DNA from: Pseudolysobacter sp964466115
Lineage (GTDB): Bacteria > Pseudomonadota > Gammaproteobacteria > Xanthomonadales > Rhodanobacteraceae
Direction: 5' to 3'
Length of the DNA stretch: 48,839 nt
NCBI GenBank assembly: GCA_964466115.1
Contig: CAYXMH010000027.1
Span: forward strand, 1-48,839
Shown: positions 26,833-35,269 of the stretch, piece after piece
Position numbering within the stretch: position 1 is the stretch's first letter
Layout of the letters: each line of letters begins with the position of its first letter
Notes under the pieces: model-generated
Databases searched by the model: none
Told to the model about the DNA's origin: nothing
What the model saw: only the letters and a program-made list of their open reading frames with translations
Made by a program: the position numbers and the translations under genes

Positions 26833-28128
26833 ATGAACGCATCATTTGAACGATCTTCCAGTACCCCAATCAATTCCGCTGTGTTGGCAACGTGCGCCAA
26901 CTATGCTCAGCAGTTTCGCGCCGCAGAACCTTTCCGGCATGTGCTTATTCCGAATTTTCTCAATGAAAGTCTATGCCGTCGCCTGCTCTTAGATTTCCCT
27001 CGCTTTGAGGACCGCTATGCCCTCAATGAAATGGGGCACGTGGGCGGCAAAGCGGTGCGTATGGATGTCTCCGGTTTATCGCAGGCTTACCAAGAGATCG
27101 ACCGTTATTTACAAACGGACGAATTTTTAAACTTTGTCTCGAGCGTTACCGGTATTCCAAACTTGCTCTACGATCCAGACTATGTCGGAGGAGGCACGCA
27201 CGAGAACCGTCACGGCCAGGGTTTGGATCAACATGTCGATTTCAATTATCACCCCGGGACCCGCTGGCATCGGCGCCTGAATTTGATTGTGTACCTTAAC
27301 CCGGAGTGGGATGAGGCTTGGGGCGGCAATCTTGAACTGCATTCGGACCCTTGGAGCGGAACTAATGATCGGATAAAGCGCATCGTGCCGTTGTTCAATC
27401 ACGCCGTGATTTTTGAAACGACGGAAACGTCGTGGCATGGGTTTTCAACGATTCAATTACCGCAAGATCGGCAGGGGTTGTCGCGTAAATCTTTTGCCAT
27501 ATACCTTTATACAAAAGAACGACCGCAGCAGGAAACCGCACCGACGCATGCGACGGTTTATGTGCCGGAAGCGATGCCGGCGCACTTGTCCTCGGGAAGC
27601 GTATTAAGTGCGGCGGATATCCAAGCTTTGCAGCAGCGTTTTGAGCGGATGCTGACGCAGCTTAAATTTTTATATGAGCGTGAAAAAGAGTTCGGAACGC
27701 AAATTACCAGGCTCGAACAAGCGTTGCAGGAGGCGCGCGACGCGCAGAAATTGGAGCTGCAAGGTTATGTGATTCAGCCGCAACCATTGCGCGGACGTTG
27801 GCCCGATGGCTGGTTTAGCCGAAATTTCAGTACGGTATTTGTGCCAACTCGGCGCGCGCACGGTTTGCTATTGGATGTTTGGGTGCCGTTGGATCTTCCT
27901 GAAGATCAGGTGTTGAGCATTGCGTTGGCTGGGAAGCGGTATGAGCACCGCATTAAGCGGGGTAATCATGCCGTTGTACGGTTGCCGTTGACGGCCGAAA
28001 AAGATGAGCTTATCGAATTGACGATTCAGGCAACGCAGGAATGGACACCAAGTCACAGCGGGACCGCAAGCGACGATCGCGCGTTAGCGTATCGATTGAT
28101 CAGCGCCGTATTGGAACACTCCCCTTAA
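26833..28128 (+). CDS. 2OG-Fe(II) oxygenase with C-terminal beta extension
   Basis: A 431-residue protein. The N-terminal part (about 30-230) is a 2-oxoglutarate and Fe(II)-dependent dioxygenase of the prolyl-hydroxylase-like type. The metal ligands are H134-x-D136 (DQHVDFN) and H202 (SWHGFS), and R218 (LSRKS) is positioned to bind 2-oxoglutarate. A coiled-coil rich segment lies at about 260-305. The remaining 120 residues (about 310-431) form a beta-rich domain of unknown type (GYVIQPQPLRGRWPDGWFS). The gene at 29285-30220 encodes a clear paralog of the N-terminal part. The substrate is unknown; hydroxylation of a glycan, lipid or protein side chain is possible. Its stop overlaps the acyltransferase gene tail to tail by four bases. 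Confidence 0.85.
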   Translation: MNASFERSSSTPINSAVLATCANYAQQFRAAEPFRHVLIPNFLNESLCRRLLLDFPRFEDRYALNEMGHVGGKAVRMDVSGLSQAYQEIDRYLQTDEFLNFVSSVTGIPNLLYDPDYVGGGTHENRHGQGLDQHVDFNYHPGTRWHRRLNLIVYLNPEWDEAWGGNLELHSDPWSGTNDRIKRIVPLFNHAVIFETTETSWHGFSTIQLPQDRQGLSRKSFAIYLYTKERPQQETAPTHATVYVPEAMPAHLSSGSVLSAADIQALQQRFERMLTQLKFLYEREKEFGTQITRLEQALQEARDAQKLELQGYVIQPQPLRGRWPDGWFSRNFSTVFVPTRRAHGLLLDVWVPLDLPEDQVLSIALAGKRYEHRIKRGNHAVVRLPLTAEKDELIELTIQATQEWTPSHSGTASDDRALAYRLISAVLEHSP

Positions 28129-29246
28129 GATGGCGGTGTTTTCGAGCGCCTGTGCTTGCCTAAGATGAGTCGTTTGAACGTTATAAAAACAGGGCGGTTC
28201 TTTAATTTAAGCGCAGGTTTTTCTAAACAATGCCATGACAGCATGGCAATCAGCAGCGTTATAGGGAAACTGATCAGAAAAATAGCCATGGGTTTTGGCT
28301 CGGATAGGTGATGCGCAACAGCCTGCTCGATCGGAAAGCCCCATAGATACAGCCCGTACGAATAATCGCCGAATCGGTTAAAGAAGTGGAAATTGGTGCA
28401 ATAGGCGAACCAAAAACAGAAATAGCCCAAAGTAAGGCCGAACATCGGCATAAATCCCGATGTGCCATGCAAGCACCAGCACAGGAAAGCCAGCGCAAGC
28501 AAAACATAGCCGTTAATCGGGATGGTATCGCGATTGATGTAGCAGAATGCGCCCAACGCAAACAGCGCGCTTAAGCCAAAAAATTCCGCCTGATAACTGA
28601 TCAAAGGCACCGATGCCGGCGCGGTTATGCCGAGAATGAACAAGCCGATCAAAGCCGCATTGCCTAATTGGTGGTGCTTCAGAATGCGCAGCACGCCCAA
28701 GGCGGCGACGTACAAATACATGCGAACTTCTGCCGGCAGCGTCCATAAGCATCCGTTTACTATGTCCTTAAGGGGGTTGTCGGTAAACACGCCGGGCAGC
28801 GTCCAGGCCAATTGATCGAATGTCATGTTGATCAAGACATAGTTTCGCGTGGCCGGATCGGTCCAATACGGGATTAGAGGCAAGTTCGTATAAAACGCCC
28901 CGAGCACGAATGCGGTGAATCCCACGCAAACAAAATACGCCGGCAGAATACGTAAAACACGCGACTTGATGAAATCGCCGATGTCATCGCGGCGAAGATA
29001 GCTGCCTGTGACGAGAAACCCGCTGATGACAAAAAATAGGTCCACGGCGATGGAGCCGGTATAAACGCCGGGACCCCAATTTTGCCGCGCGATAAAATCA
29101 CCCGCCGCGCCGGCACTGCCGGCCGTGGCGTAACTATGGCCGAAAATCACCAAGGCGGCGGCGATAAAGCGCAATAATAGGAAGTTGTCTTGGGGTTGCT
29201 TAAGACACTCGGCTAAGGTTCGACAATGTGGCCTCGCCGGTTGCAT
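28125..29246 (-). CDS. Acyltransferase-3 family membrane protein (OafA-like)
   Basis: A 373-residue polytopic protein of the acyltransferase-3 family, which acetylates or otherwise acylates sugars of O-antigen, capsule or Nod-type molecules. The family hallmark is at the N-terminus: FLLLRFIAAALVIFGHSYA, with R26 and catalytic H37, then IAVDLFFVISGFLVTGSYLRR at about 66-86. About ten hydrophobic helices follow. There is no SGNH tail, so only the membrane domain is present. The start at 29246 was chosen because an AAGGAACAC ribosome binding site precedes it; a longer form from 29327 would overlap the next gene's coding end. It lies on the minus strand with the second 2OG oxygenase. Confidence 0.88.
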   Translation of the reverse strand: MQPARPHCRTLAECLKQPQDNFLLLRFIAAALVIFGHSYATAGSAGAAGDFIARQNWGPGVYTGSIAVDLFFVISGFLVTGSYLRRDDIGDFIKSRVLRILPAYFVCVGFTAFVLGAFYTNLPLIPYWTDPATRNYVLINMTFDQLAWTLPGVFTDNPLKDIVNGCLWTLPAEVRMYLYVAALGVLRILKHHQLGNAALIGLFILGITAPASVPLISYQAEFFGLSALFALGAFCYINRDTIPINGYVLLALAFLCWCLHGTSGFMPMFGLTLGYFCFWFAYCTNFHFFNRFGDYSYGLYLWGFPIEQAVAHHLSEPKPMAIFLISFPITLLIAMLSWHCLEKPALKLKNRPVFITFKRLILGKHRRSKTPPS

Positions 29247-29284
29247 CCTGTGTTCCTTAAAGGTTGGTAAATTTGCAGCTAAAG

Positions 29285-30220
29285 CTAGCGTCGCAAATGC
29301 GCCAACAAGCGCTTCGCGAAATACCACAACCGCCCAGCGCGCCCGGCGTTAAGCGCAGTTTGTGCTTGATCGAGCTGGCTTTGCAAATGCTGTAGATCCC
29401 GATACAAACGTTGATTGTGCTGATCGCGGCGCGCCAATAAAGCGGAGATCTCATCGATGCTACCTACGTCAAGTGTCGTGCCAGGTTGGAAACGCGATGG
29501 CAAGGGGCGGTCGACATAAATGGTCGAATGCGTATCGGTGGTTTCATCGTTGGGCCGGTCTTTCGTATAAAAATACAGCGCGATCGACTTGCGCGAGAGC
29601 GATTTTTTATCATCCGGAAGTTGGATGCGACTAAACCCGTGCCAACTCCATTGCGTGGTTTCAAAGATCACACAGCGGTTGTATAAGGGCGTGACAAGTG
29701 TCATTCGATTGTCTTTATCACGGGGATTGGTGTGCAGCTCCAGCGAGCCGCCCCATGCATCGTGCCATTCGTGGTTTAGGTAAACGATCAGGTTCAAGCG
29801 TCGGTGCCAGCGCTCAATCGGATGACGATTGAAATCGATGTGCGGATCGAGATCTTGGCCTTCGCGGTTTTCGTGCGTACCGCCGCCGAAATAATAAGGA
29901 TCGTAAAGAAGCTGCGAAATACCGGTAATACGACTGATTAAATCCAGAAATTCGGGTGACTGGATCGTCGCATCCAGAGTGGCGAAACCTTCACCCAATT
30001 TGCGAATTTGCTCTACGGTGGATTTGCCGCCCAATTCGCCAGCTTCGTTACGGGCGTTGCCCAAAATGAATGGCGGAAATTCGGCCAGCAGTTGTGCGCA
30101 ATAATCGGGGGCGAAAAAATTTTCAATCACGACATGACGAAACGGCGCACGTTGCTGAAACTGTGCTGAAAATTCAGGCAATTGGTGAATAAGAGCCGGA
30201 TTGATTGGTGTGGGCAACAT
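29285..30220 (-). CDS. 2OG-Fe(II) oxygenase, paralog of the 26833 gene
   Basis: A 311-residue protein closely related along about 220 residues to the N-terminal domain of the 26833-28128 product; both contain GGGTHENR and RWHRRLNLIVYLN. Metal ligands are H127-x-D129 (DPHIDFN) and H194 (SWHGFS), with R210 for 2-oxoglutarate. A coiled-coil tail (about 255-300, HNQRLYRDLQHLQSQLDQ) and a basic C-terminus (AKRLLAHLRR) follow. It lacks the extra beta domain of its paralog. It ends 38 bases before the acyltransferase start and begins 26 bases after ptsI ends, so the three minus-strand genes could be read through from the PTS operon. Confidence 0.86.
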   Translation of the reverse strand: MLPTPINPALIHQLPEFSAQFQQRAPFRHVVIENFFAPDYCAQLLAEFPPFILGNARNEAGELGGKSTVEQIRKLGEGFATLDATIQSPEFLDLISRITGISQLLYDPYYFGGGTHENREGQDLDPHIDFNRHPIERWHRRLNLIVYLNHEWHDAWGGSLELHTNPRDKDNRMTLVTPLYNRCVIFETTQWSWHGFSRIQLPDDKKSLSRKSIALYFYTKDRPNDETTDTHSTIYVDRPLPSRFQPGTTLDVGSIDEISALLARRDQHNQRLYRDLQHLQSQLDQAQTALNAGRAGRLWYFAKRLLAHLRR

Positions 30221-30246
30221 GGGAAGATACTTGGGTTAAGGATTCA

Positions 30247-31974
30247 TTATGCCTGCATACGCGCAAGCACCCGTTCGATACCCGCGTGCGTAGTTGCGCG
30301 TAACAGCGCCGTGGATTGTTTGCGCAAGCGCGCATAGTTGCATTGCGCAATTTGTTGGCGGATTTCGAGCAACGAAGTTGGGTGCATGCTGAAGTTGGTA
30401 AGGCCCAGCGCCAACAACAATGCGGTGTAGCGCGAATCCCCGGCCATTTCCCCGCACAACGAAATGGGTTTCTTCGCGCGCGCCCCGATGTTCAGTGTTT
30501 GCGCGATGAGTTTCAGCACGGCGGGGTGTGCCGGGTCGTAGAGGGAACCTAAAGCGTCGTTGTTGCGATCGGTGGCCAAGGTGTATTGAACCAAATCGTT
30601 GGTACCAATGGCGGCGAAATCGAGTTGTTTGATGAAGGTGGGCAGCGATAAGGCCGCGGCCGGAACCTCGATCATGGCGCCGAGCTCAAATTGATCGGCT
30701 ATTTCGTGACCATCGCTGCGCAATTGCCGCGCGCATTGATCGATCAACGCACGCACTGCGATGATTTCTTCGCCGCTGATGACCATCGGTATCAAGATGC
30801 GCACCGGTCCGAAACCGGATGCACGCAAGATGGCGCGCAACTGCGTCATGAACAACGCCGGGCGCAGCATGGACAGGCGTACACCGCGCACGCCGAGAGC
30901 GGGATTGGGTTCGTATTCCAATGCCAGGCCGGTGGAATCGGATTTATCGGCCCCGACATCCAAGGTGCGTATCGTTACCGGAAGACCCGCCATGCCAAGT
31001 ACCACGTCGCGATAGGCGGTGAATTGCTCTTCTTCATCTGGCAGTTCGCGGCGTTGCAAGAAAAGAAATTCAGTTCGGTATAAACCGATGCCGGCGGCGC
31101 CGAGCGTGCGCGTTTGGGCAATGTCGGCGGATAACTCGGCATTCGCGTATAACTTAATTTCTATCCCATCGTTGGTGCGGGTTTCGACGTTTTTATAACG
31201 CAGCAACGCGCGCGCATCGCGCGTGGCATCGCGTTGATATTGGCGATAGCGCGCGAGATCCTGCGCCGTAGGGTGCACGATCACCTCGCCACGATCGCCG
31301 TTAATCAGCACCAGGTCGTCGTCGCAGATGTGCGCCAGCGCGTCGTGCGCGCCAATCACCATCGGCAACCGCATGCTGCGGGCAAGAATGGCGCTGTGCG
31401 ACAGCGTGCTGCCACCGGTGGTGACAATGCCAAGCACGCCGTGCTCGCTTAAATGGGCAAGATCGGCCGGGGCGATGCTGTCGCTGACGAGAATCTCGCC
31501 GACGCGTTCGGCAATTTTGCGTTCTGCCAAGGTGGTGTCGCGGGCAAGCGCCTCTTGTACGCGGCCGATAACGTGGTCAATGTCTTCGCTGCGGCTGCGC
31601 AGATACGGATCGTCGATGGTGTTAAACACCGCCACCAAACGGTCGCGCTGCATTTTCAGTGCGGCGCTGGCATGGTGACCCAAGCGGATTAAATCGAATA
31701 AACCGGAGGTGAGTTCCGGGTCTTCCAATATCATGCTGTGAGCGTCGATAAATTCGCCCACTTCACGCGCCAGCGCGCCTTGCAGTTTATCGCGCAGCTG
31801 TTTGAGTTCCTCGCGTACCTGGCGTAAGGCCGCTTGCAGGCGTGCGATTTCGGGTTCGATTTCAGAGTCAACCAGTCGACGCTCATCGACCACCACTTGG
31901 CTTGGCTGCTCCAGGCGCGCACGCCCGAGCGCCATGCCGCGCGCCGCTCCATTACCGGTAAGGACAAAGCGCAT
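30247..31974 (-). CDS. ptsI: Phosphoenolpyruvate-protein phosphotransferase (enzyme I)
   Basis: A 575-residue EI that takes phosphate from PEP and passes it to HPr. The HPr-binding N-terminal domain is followed by the swivelling His domain, with active H193 in GGSTLSHSAILARS; compared with the enteric motif GGRTSHTSI there is one extra residue before the serine. The PEP-binding barrel contains IGLYRTEFLFL, the conserved TLDVGADK and LCGEMAGD with the catalytic Cys. The start codon overlaps the HPr stop (TGATG). It is the last gene of an HprK-RapZ-EIIA-HPr-EI series. No sugar-specific EIIBC is visible, so the chain probably serves regulation. Confidence 0.95.
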   Translation of the reverse strand: MRFVLTGNGAARGMALGRARLEQPSQVVVDERRLVDSEIEPEIARLQAALRQVREELKQLRDKLQGALAREVGEFIDAHSMILEDPELTSGLFDLIRLGHHASAALKMQRDRLVAVFNTIDDPYLRSRSEDIDHVIGRVQEALARDTTLAERKIAERVGEILVSDSIAPADLAHLSEHGVLGIVTTGGSTLSHSAILARSMRLPMVIGAHDALAHICDDDLVLINGDRGEVIVHPTAQDLARYRQYQRDATRDARALLRYKNVETRTNDGIEIKLYANAELSADIAQTRTLGAAGIGLYRTEFLFLQRRELPDEEEQFTAYRDVVLGMAGLPVTIRTLDVGADKSDSTGLALEYEPNPALGVRGVRLSMLRPALFMTQLRAILRASGFGPVRILIPMVISGEEIIAVRALIDQCARQLRSDGHEIADQFELGAMIEVPAAALSLPTFIKQLDFAAIGTNDLVQYTLATDRNNDALGSLYDPAHPAVLKLIAQTLNIGARAKKPISLCGEMAGDSRYTALLLALGLTNFSMHPTSLLEIRQQIAQCNYARLRKQSTALLRATTHAGIERVLARMQA

Positions 31975-32243
31975 CAGTGGCCCTCGTCGAATTTGCGCTC
32001 GAACAAATCAAGCAGGGCCGCAATTGCGGCTTCTTCGTCCTTACCGTCGGCGCGCAGTCGTATCTGCACACCTTGACCGGCCGCCAGCATCATCACGCCC
32101 ATGATGCTTTTTGCGTTCACCTCGCGGCCGCGGCAAATGATGAAGACATTGCATTCATAATTTTGCAGCAACTGGACCAGTTTCGCCGAAGCGCGCGCAT
32201 GCAGGCCCAATTTATTGCTGATGGTAATGTCGCGCTCAAGCAT
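31974..32243 (-). CDS. ptsH: Phosphocarrier protein HPr
   Basis: An 89-residue HPr. His15 in GLHARASAKLV is the site phosphorylated by enzyme I. Ser46 in NAKSIMGVMMLAA is the regulatory site for HPr kinase/phosphorylase, which is also encoded here, so both sites are usable. It overlaps the EIIA gene by eight bases and ptsI by one, showing tight translational coupling. Confidence 0.96.
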   Translation of the reverse strand: MLERDITISNKLGLHARASAKLVQLLQNYECNVFIICRGREVNAKSIMGVMMLAAGQGVQIRLRADGKDEEAAIAALLDLFERKFDEGH

Positions 32244-32628
32244 GATCGATCACGATTCCGGCGCGCCCACCGGCGGCTGCCGTTTGGGCCAGTTCATCGA
32301 GTGTGTGCTCGGGGTAGTTCATTACCCGCAATAGCATCGGCAAATTGAGACCGGATACCCGCCGCAGGGTTAAGCCAAGGGTCGTGAGTCGTTGCGCTAA
32401 GTTGCTCGGCGTGGCGCCGTAGAGGTCGGTCAATACCAGTACCCCGGAACCTTTGTCCAAATCGCGCACACGCTTGGCCGCGTCGCGTAAAATCGTCTCC
32501 GGATCGTTATTGGGGTTGACCTCAACTACATCAAGCGGCAGTGGGAAATTCCCTAAAACATGCCGCGCGGCTGCAATCAACGCCGGCCCCATGGCTTCGT
32601 GGGTCAATAACAATACACCAACACTCAT
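32236..32628 (-). CDS. PTS mannose-type EIIA domain protein
   Basis: About 130 residues, a stand-alone EIIA of the mannose/fructose/sorbose family. The start at 32628 gives MSVGVLLLTHEAMG, with His10 as the expected phosphorylation site. A longer reading from 32679 adds 17 residues that do not look like the family. GSGVLVLTDLYGATPSNLA is the conserved interface region. No IIB, IIC or IID partners are near. In related bacteria this protein belongs to a regulatory PTS with HprK, HPr and EI, but its target is unknown. It lies 66 bases after rapZ and overlaps ptsH. Confidence 0.92.
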   Translation of the reverse strand: MSVGVLLLTHEAMGPALIAAARHVLGNFPLPLDVVEVNPNNDPETILRDAAKRVRDLDKGSGVLVLTDLYGATPSNLAQRLTTLGLTLRRVSGLNLPMLLRVMNYPEHTLDELAQTAAAGGRAGIVIDHA

Positions 32629-32694
32629 TGCGGGGATTGCCTCAATATTTGTATAAGATGCAACGTGCCCGTCGTGCACGCCACGTTTTAATCG

Positions 32695-33588
32695 TCATTC
32701 CAGCTCACGATGAAAGATCAGCACTTGCTCGCGCGTGGCGCGAAAATGCTCGGCCAAACGTTCGGCCAAGTATACCGAACGATGGCGCCCGCCCGTACAA
32801 CCGATGCAAACGGTAACATAGGACCGGTTGTCGGCTTCAAAACGCGGAATCCACGCATCCAGAAAGCCGACCACATCTTGTAAGTAGTTGCTAACTTCTG
32901 GTTGACTCGTTAGGTATTCCCGAACCGGTGCATCTTTGCCGGATAAGGGGCGCAATCTGGGATCCCAGTGCGGATTAGGTAAGCAACGCGCATCGAACAC
33001 AAAGTCCGCGTCCTTGGGCACGCCATGCTTGTAGGCGAACGATTCGCACAGCAGCGACAGCGGGCCGCTTGCCATGCCAAGCTCGGTGGCAATCAATCGT
33101 TTTAACTGATGAACATTGAGGTCGCTGGAATCGATGACCCGATCGGAGATCGCCATGACCGAGCGCAACAAGTTGCGTTCTCGCGCAATGGCATCGGCCA
33201 GCGACAGCCCACCGGCCGATAAGGGATGGCGCCGGCGCGTCTCCGAATAGCGCTTGATCAAGACTTCGTCGCGGGTATCCAGGAAGATCAGTTGATAGTC
33301 GATGCCGCCTTTGGCTAAGTCGGCGAGAATTTCTGGAAGGCGGTTAAGATCCTGCGCGCGGTTGCGCACATCAACACCGACCGCAACCCCGGGATACAAG
33401 TTCGTTTGCGAAGCGGCGGCCGCTGCGATGAACTCCGGCATCATTGCGCATGGAAGGTTATCGACGCAGTAGTAATCGAGATCTTCAAGCGTGCGTAACG
33501 CCACGGTTTTGCCTGAACCCGATAAGCCGCTGACCACCACCAACCGGGCGATCGGATTGGCGAGTTTCTCCTTGTCTTGGGTCACCAT
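32695..33588 (-). CDS. rapZ: RNase adapter protein RapZ
   Basis: A 297-residue P-loop protein with Walker A GLSGSGKT at 21-28 and the block LEDLDYYCVDNLP. A C-terminal region contains SFAYKHGVPKDADFVFDARCLPNPHW and VCIGCTGGRHRSVYLAE. In E. coli RapZ delivers GlmZ small RNA to RNase E and so controls GlmS and amino-sugar supply. Whether the same partners exist in this organism is not visible. It overlaps hprK by seven bases and stands at its usual place between HprK and the PTS genes. Confidence 0.95.
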   Translation of the reverse strand: MVTQDKEKLANPIARLVVVSGLSGSGKTVALRTLEDLDYYCVDNLPCAMMPEFIAAAAASQTNLYPGVAVGVDVRNRAQDLNRLPEILADLAKGGIDYQLIFLDTRDEVLIKRYSETRRRHPLSAGGLSLADAIARERNLLRSVMAISDRVIDSSDLNVHQLKRLIATELGMASGPLSLLCESFAYKHGVPKDADFVFDARCLPNPHWDPRLRPLSGKDAPVREYLTSQPEVSNYLQDVVGFLDAWIPRFEADNRSYVTVCIGCTGGRHRSVYLAERLAEHFRATREQVLIFHRELE

Positions 33589-34535
33589 GGCGTTTGCCGG
33601 CGCATTTGATGCGCTTGACGATCGATAAAGGTTTGCGCCGGGTCAATGCCTTTGGATTTCAGCATATGGCTGCGCACGGCGGCCTCGACCATGACCGCGA
33701 GGTTACGCCCGGGGGCTACGGGAATCGTCATTTGTGGGACATTCACGTCCATGACTTCCCGGTAGCTGACGTCGCCGTACAGCCGCTTCAATCCATCGGT
33801 ATCGGGAAGGCTCGTGTCAGGTGTGGATAAATGCACAATAAGACGAAGATATTTGTTTGTTTTTACTGCGGTATGCCCGAACATCTCGCGAACATTCAAT
33901 ACGCCCAATCCGCGGACTTCCAGTAAGTCCGCTAGCATGGGAGGGCACGAGCCATCGATCACATCCGGAGCAATCAGGGTGAATTCGGGCGCGTCATCGG
34001 CAATCAAGCGGTGGCCGCGTGTGATGAGTTCTAACGCCAACTCGCTTTTGCCGGAACCGGACTCACCGGTAATCAGGACGCCGATCGAATACACTTCGAT
34101 AAACACGCCGTGCAGCGTGGTTTTGCGCGCTAATATGCGCGAGAGGTGGTACAGCAGGTAAGTCAGCAGTTCGTGTCCGCGCTTGGGGCTTGCCCATAAC
34201 GGGGTGTTGTGCTCGTTAGCTCCGTCGCGAATATCCGCCGGTACCGTTTGATCCTTGGTAACGATCAACGCGGTAGGCCGATAAGCAAAGATTTTTTCAA
34301 CCACTTCCCAGCGTTGGCGCGCGTCCAGCCCATCGAGGAAACTCAATTCCTCGGTGCCGATGATCTGCACCTTGTTCGGGTAGATGACGTTGAGATACCC
34401 AACCAAAGAAGGTCGGCGGGCCTGCTTTTCGGCCGGCTCAATCGCCCGGCCCTCGCCGTTTTGACCGGCCACCCAGCGCAACGCCAGACGTTCGGCGACG
34501 ATATCGAACAATTGGCGAGCGGTGAGACGATCCAT
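33582..34535 (-). CDS. hprK: HPr kinase/phosphorylase
   Basis: A 317-residue bifunctional enzyme that phosphorylates or dephosphorylates Ser46 of HPr. The N-terminal domain spans about 1-130. The catalytic P-loop is GESGSGKS at 157-164, preceded by a His at 142 (LHGVFIE), and followed by RGHRLIADDAPEF. The K3-type loop near the C-terminus reads PVAPGRNLAVMVEAAVRS. The ATG at 34535 gives the family N-terminus MDRLTARQLF; an in-frame extension to 34583 runs into the palindromic repeat and is rejected. HprK is rare in most gammaproteobacteria outside the Xanthomonas group, as I recall. Confidence 0.95.
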   Translation of the reverse strand: MDRLTARQLFDIVAERLALRWVAGQNGEGRAIEPAEKQARRPSLVGYLNVIYPNKVQIIGTEELSFLDGLDARQRWEVVEKIFAYRPTALIVTKDQTVPADIRDGANEHNTPLWASPKRGHELLTYLLYHLSRILARKTTLHGVFIEVYSIGVLITGESGSGKSELALELITRGHRLIADDAPEFTLIAPDVIDGSCPPMLADLLEVRGLGVLNVREMFGHTAVKTNKYLRLIVHLSTPDTSLPDTDGLKRLYGDVSYREVMDVNVPQMTIPVAPGRNLAVMVEAAVRSHMLKSKGIDPAQTFIDRQAHQMRRQTPW

Positions 34536-34565
34536 AGGGTTTTTATTCCATTTCAAAGCTTCACT

Positions 34566-34711
34566 ATTGTCATTCCCGCGCAAGCGGGAATCCAGTGAAA
34601 TTTACGATTCCTGTGGATGACTCGCCACATCCCGTGGCTCGGCCTTCGGCCCGACTTCATCGTTCGTGTTTGCTCCTGCAAACACCGTCCTGCTTGCGCG
34701 GGAATGACAAT
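34566..34711. repeat. 146-bp palindromic element with internal hairpins
   Basis: The outer arms, 34566-34585 and 34692-34711, are perfectly complementary over 20 bases (ATTGTCATTCCCGCGCAAGC). Inside are three further hairpins: GCCAC/GTGGC at 34624-34638, GGCC-TTC-GGCC at 34641-34651, and an eight-base stem with a TCCT loop at 34666-34685. It belongs to the GTCATTCCCGC type also seen at 19659, but is larger and more structured. It lies between hprK and hpf, where ptsN is expected in related genomes. Confidence 0.85.
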
Positions 34712-34810
34712 GCTGGAGATGAAATTGAACAAAAATCGTCGCGCGCGTTTTCCTGCGGCTGCGCCAACGGGCCGCAGCCGATAGCATATGCCTTGGAGCT
34801 CTATTTGGTA

Positions 34811-35137
34811 TTAACTTGCAGCAGCTCGTGCCGCCAGCGCGTCCTCACGATGGTGGTCGGTAATTTTCTCTTTATGCTTCTTTACTTGGCGATCGAGTTT
34901 GTCGGCCAGGGCGTCGATGGCGGCGTACATATCGGCGGCTTCAGCCACCGCGTGAATGACTTTGCCAGACGCGTTGATCGTGGCATCGGCCCGGTGCAGC
35001 AGCTTTTCCACGCTGAGAATGACGTTAATAACGTGCAAATGATCGAAATGACGCACAATCCGGCCAAATTTATTGACGACGTAATCGTGCAGTGGCGCGG
35101 TGACATTCACCTGGTGTCCACTGACATGAATCTGCAT
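34811..35137 (-). CDS. hpf: Ribosome hibernation promoting factor HPF
   Basis: A 108-residue short-form HPF/RaiA protein, starting MQIHVSGHQVNVTAPLHDYV. These proteins bind the small-subunit decoding region and promote 100S ribosome dimers in slow growth. The central VEKLLHRADATI and the segment AADMYAAIDALADKLDRQVKKHKEK are typical. It follows rpoN by 132 bases, its standard place in gammaproteobacteria. A long-form C-terminal dimerisation domain is absent. Confidence 0.95.
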   Translation of the reverse strand: MQIHVSGHQVNVTAPLHDYVVNKFGRIVRHFDHLHVINVILSVEKLLHRADATINASGKVIHAVAEAADMYAAIDALADKLDRQVKKHKEKITDHHREDALAARAAAS

Positions 35138-35269
35138 AGCTATCTCCTGTTTGTGGCGATGGAGGAACCGGGTTCGGTTCCCAATGGCGGCACCGGGGTC
35201 GGGTGCTTAAAAAGTTACCTGTCATTTTAGATCGTGCGGCGTGGGATAAGTTGCTTGCGGTCCGGTTAA

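Noticed and set aside
31378..31419. One extra residue in the enzyme I active-site motif GGSTLSHSAILARS
   Set aside because: The His is in place and the flanking sequence is conserved; probably a subfamily feature and not a loss of function.
34595..35230. A 211-codon frame on the plus strand opposite hpf
   Set aside because: It runs through the palindromic element and the antisense of hpf, and its product shows no family features.
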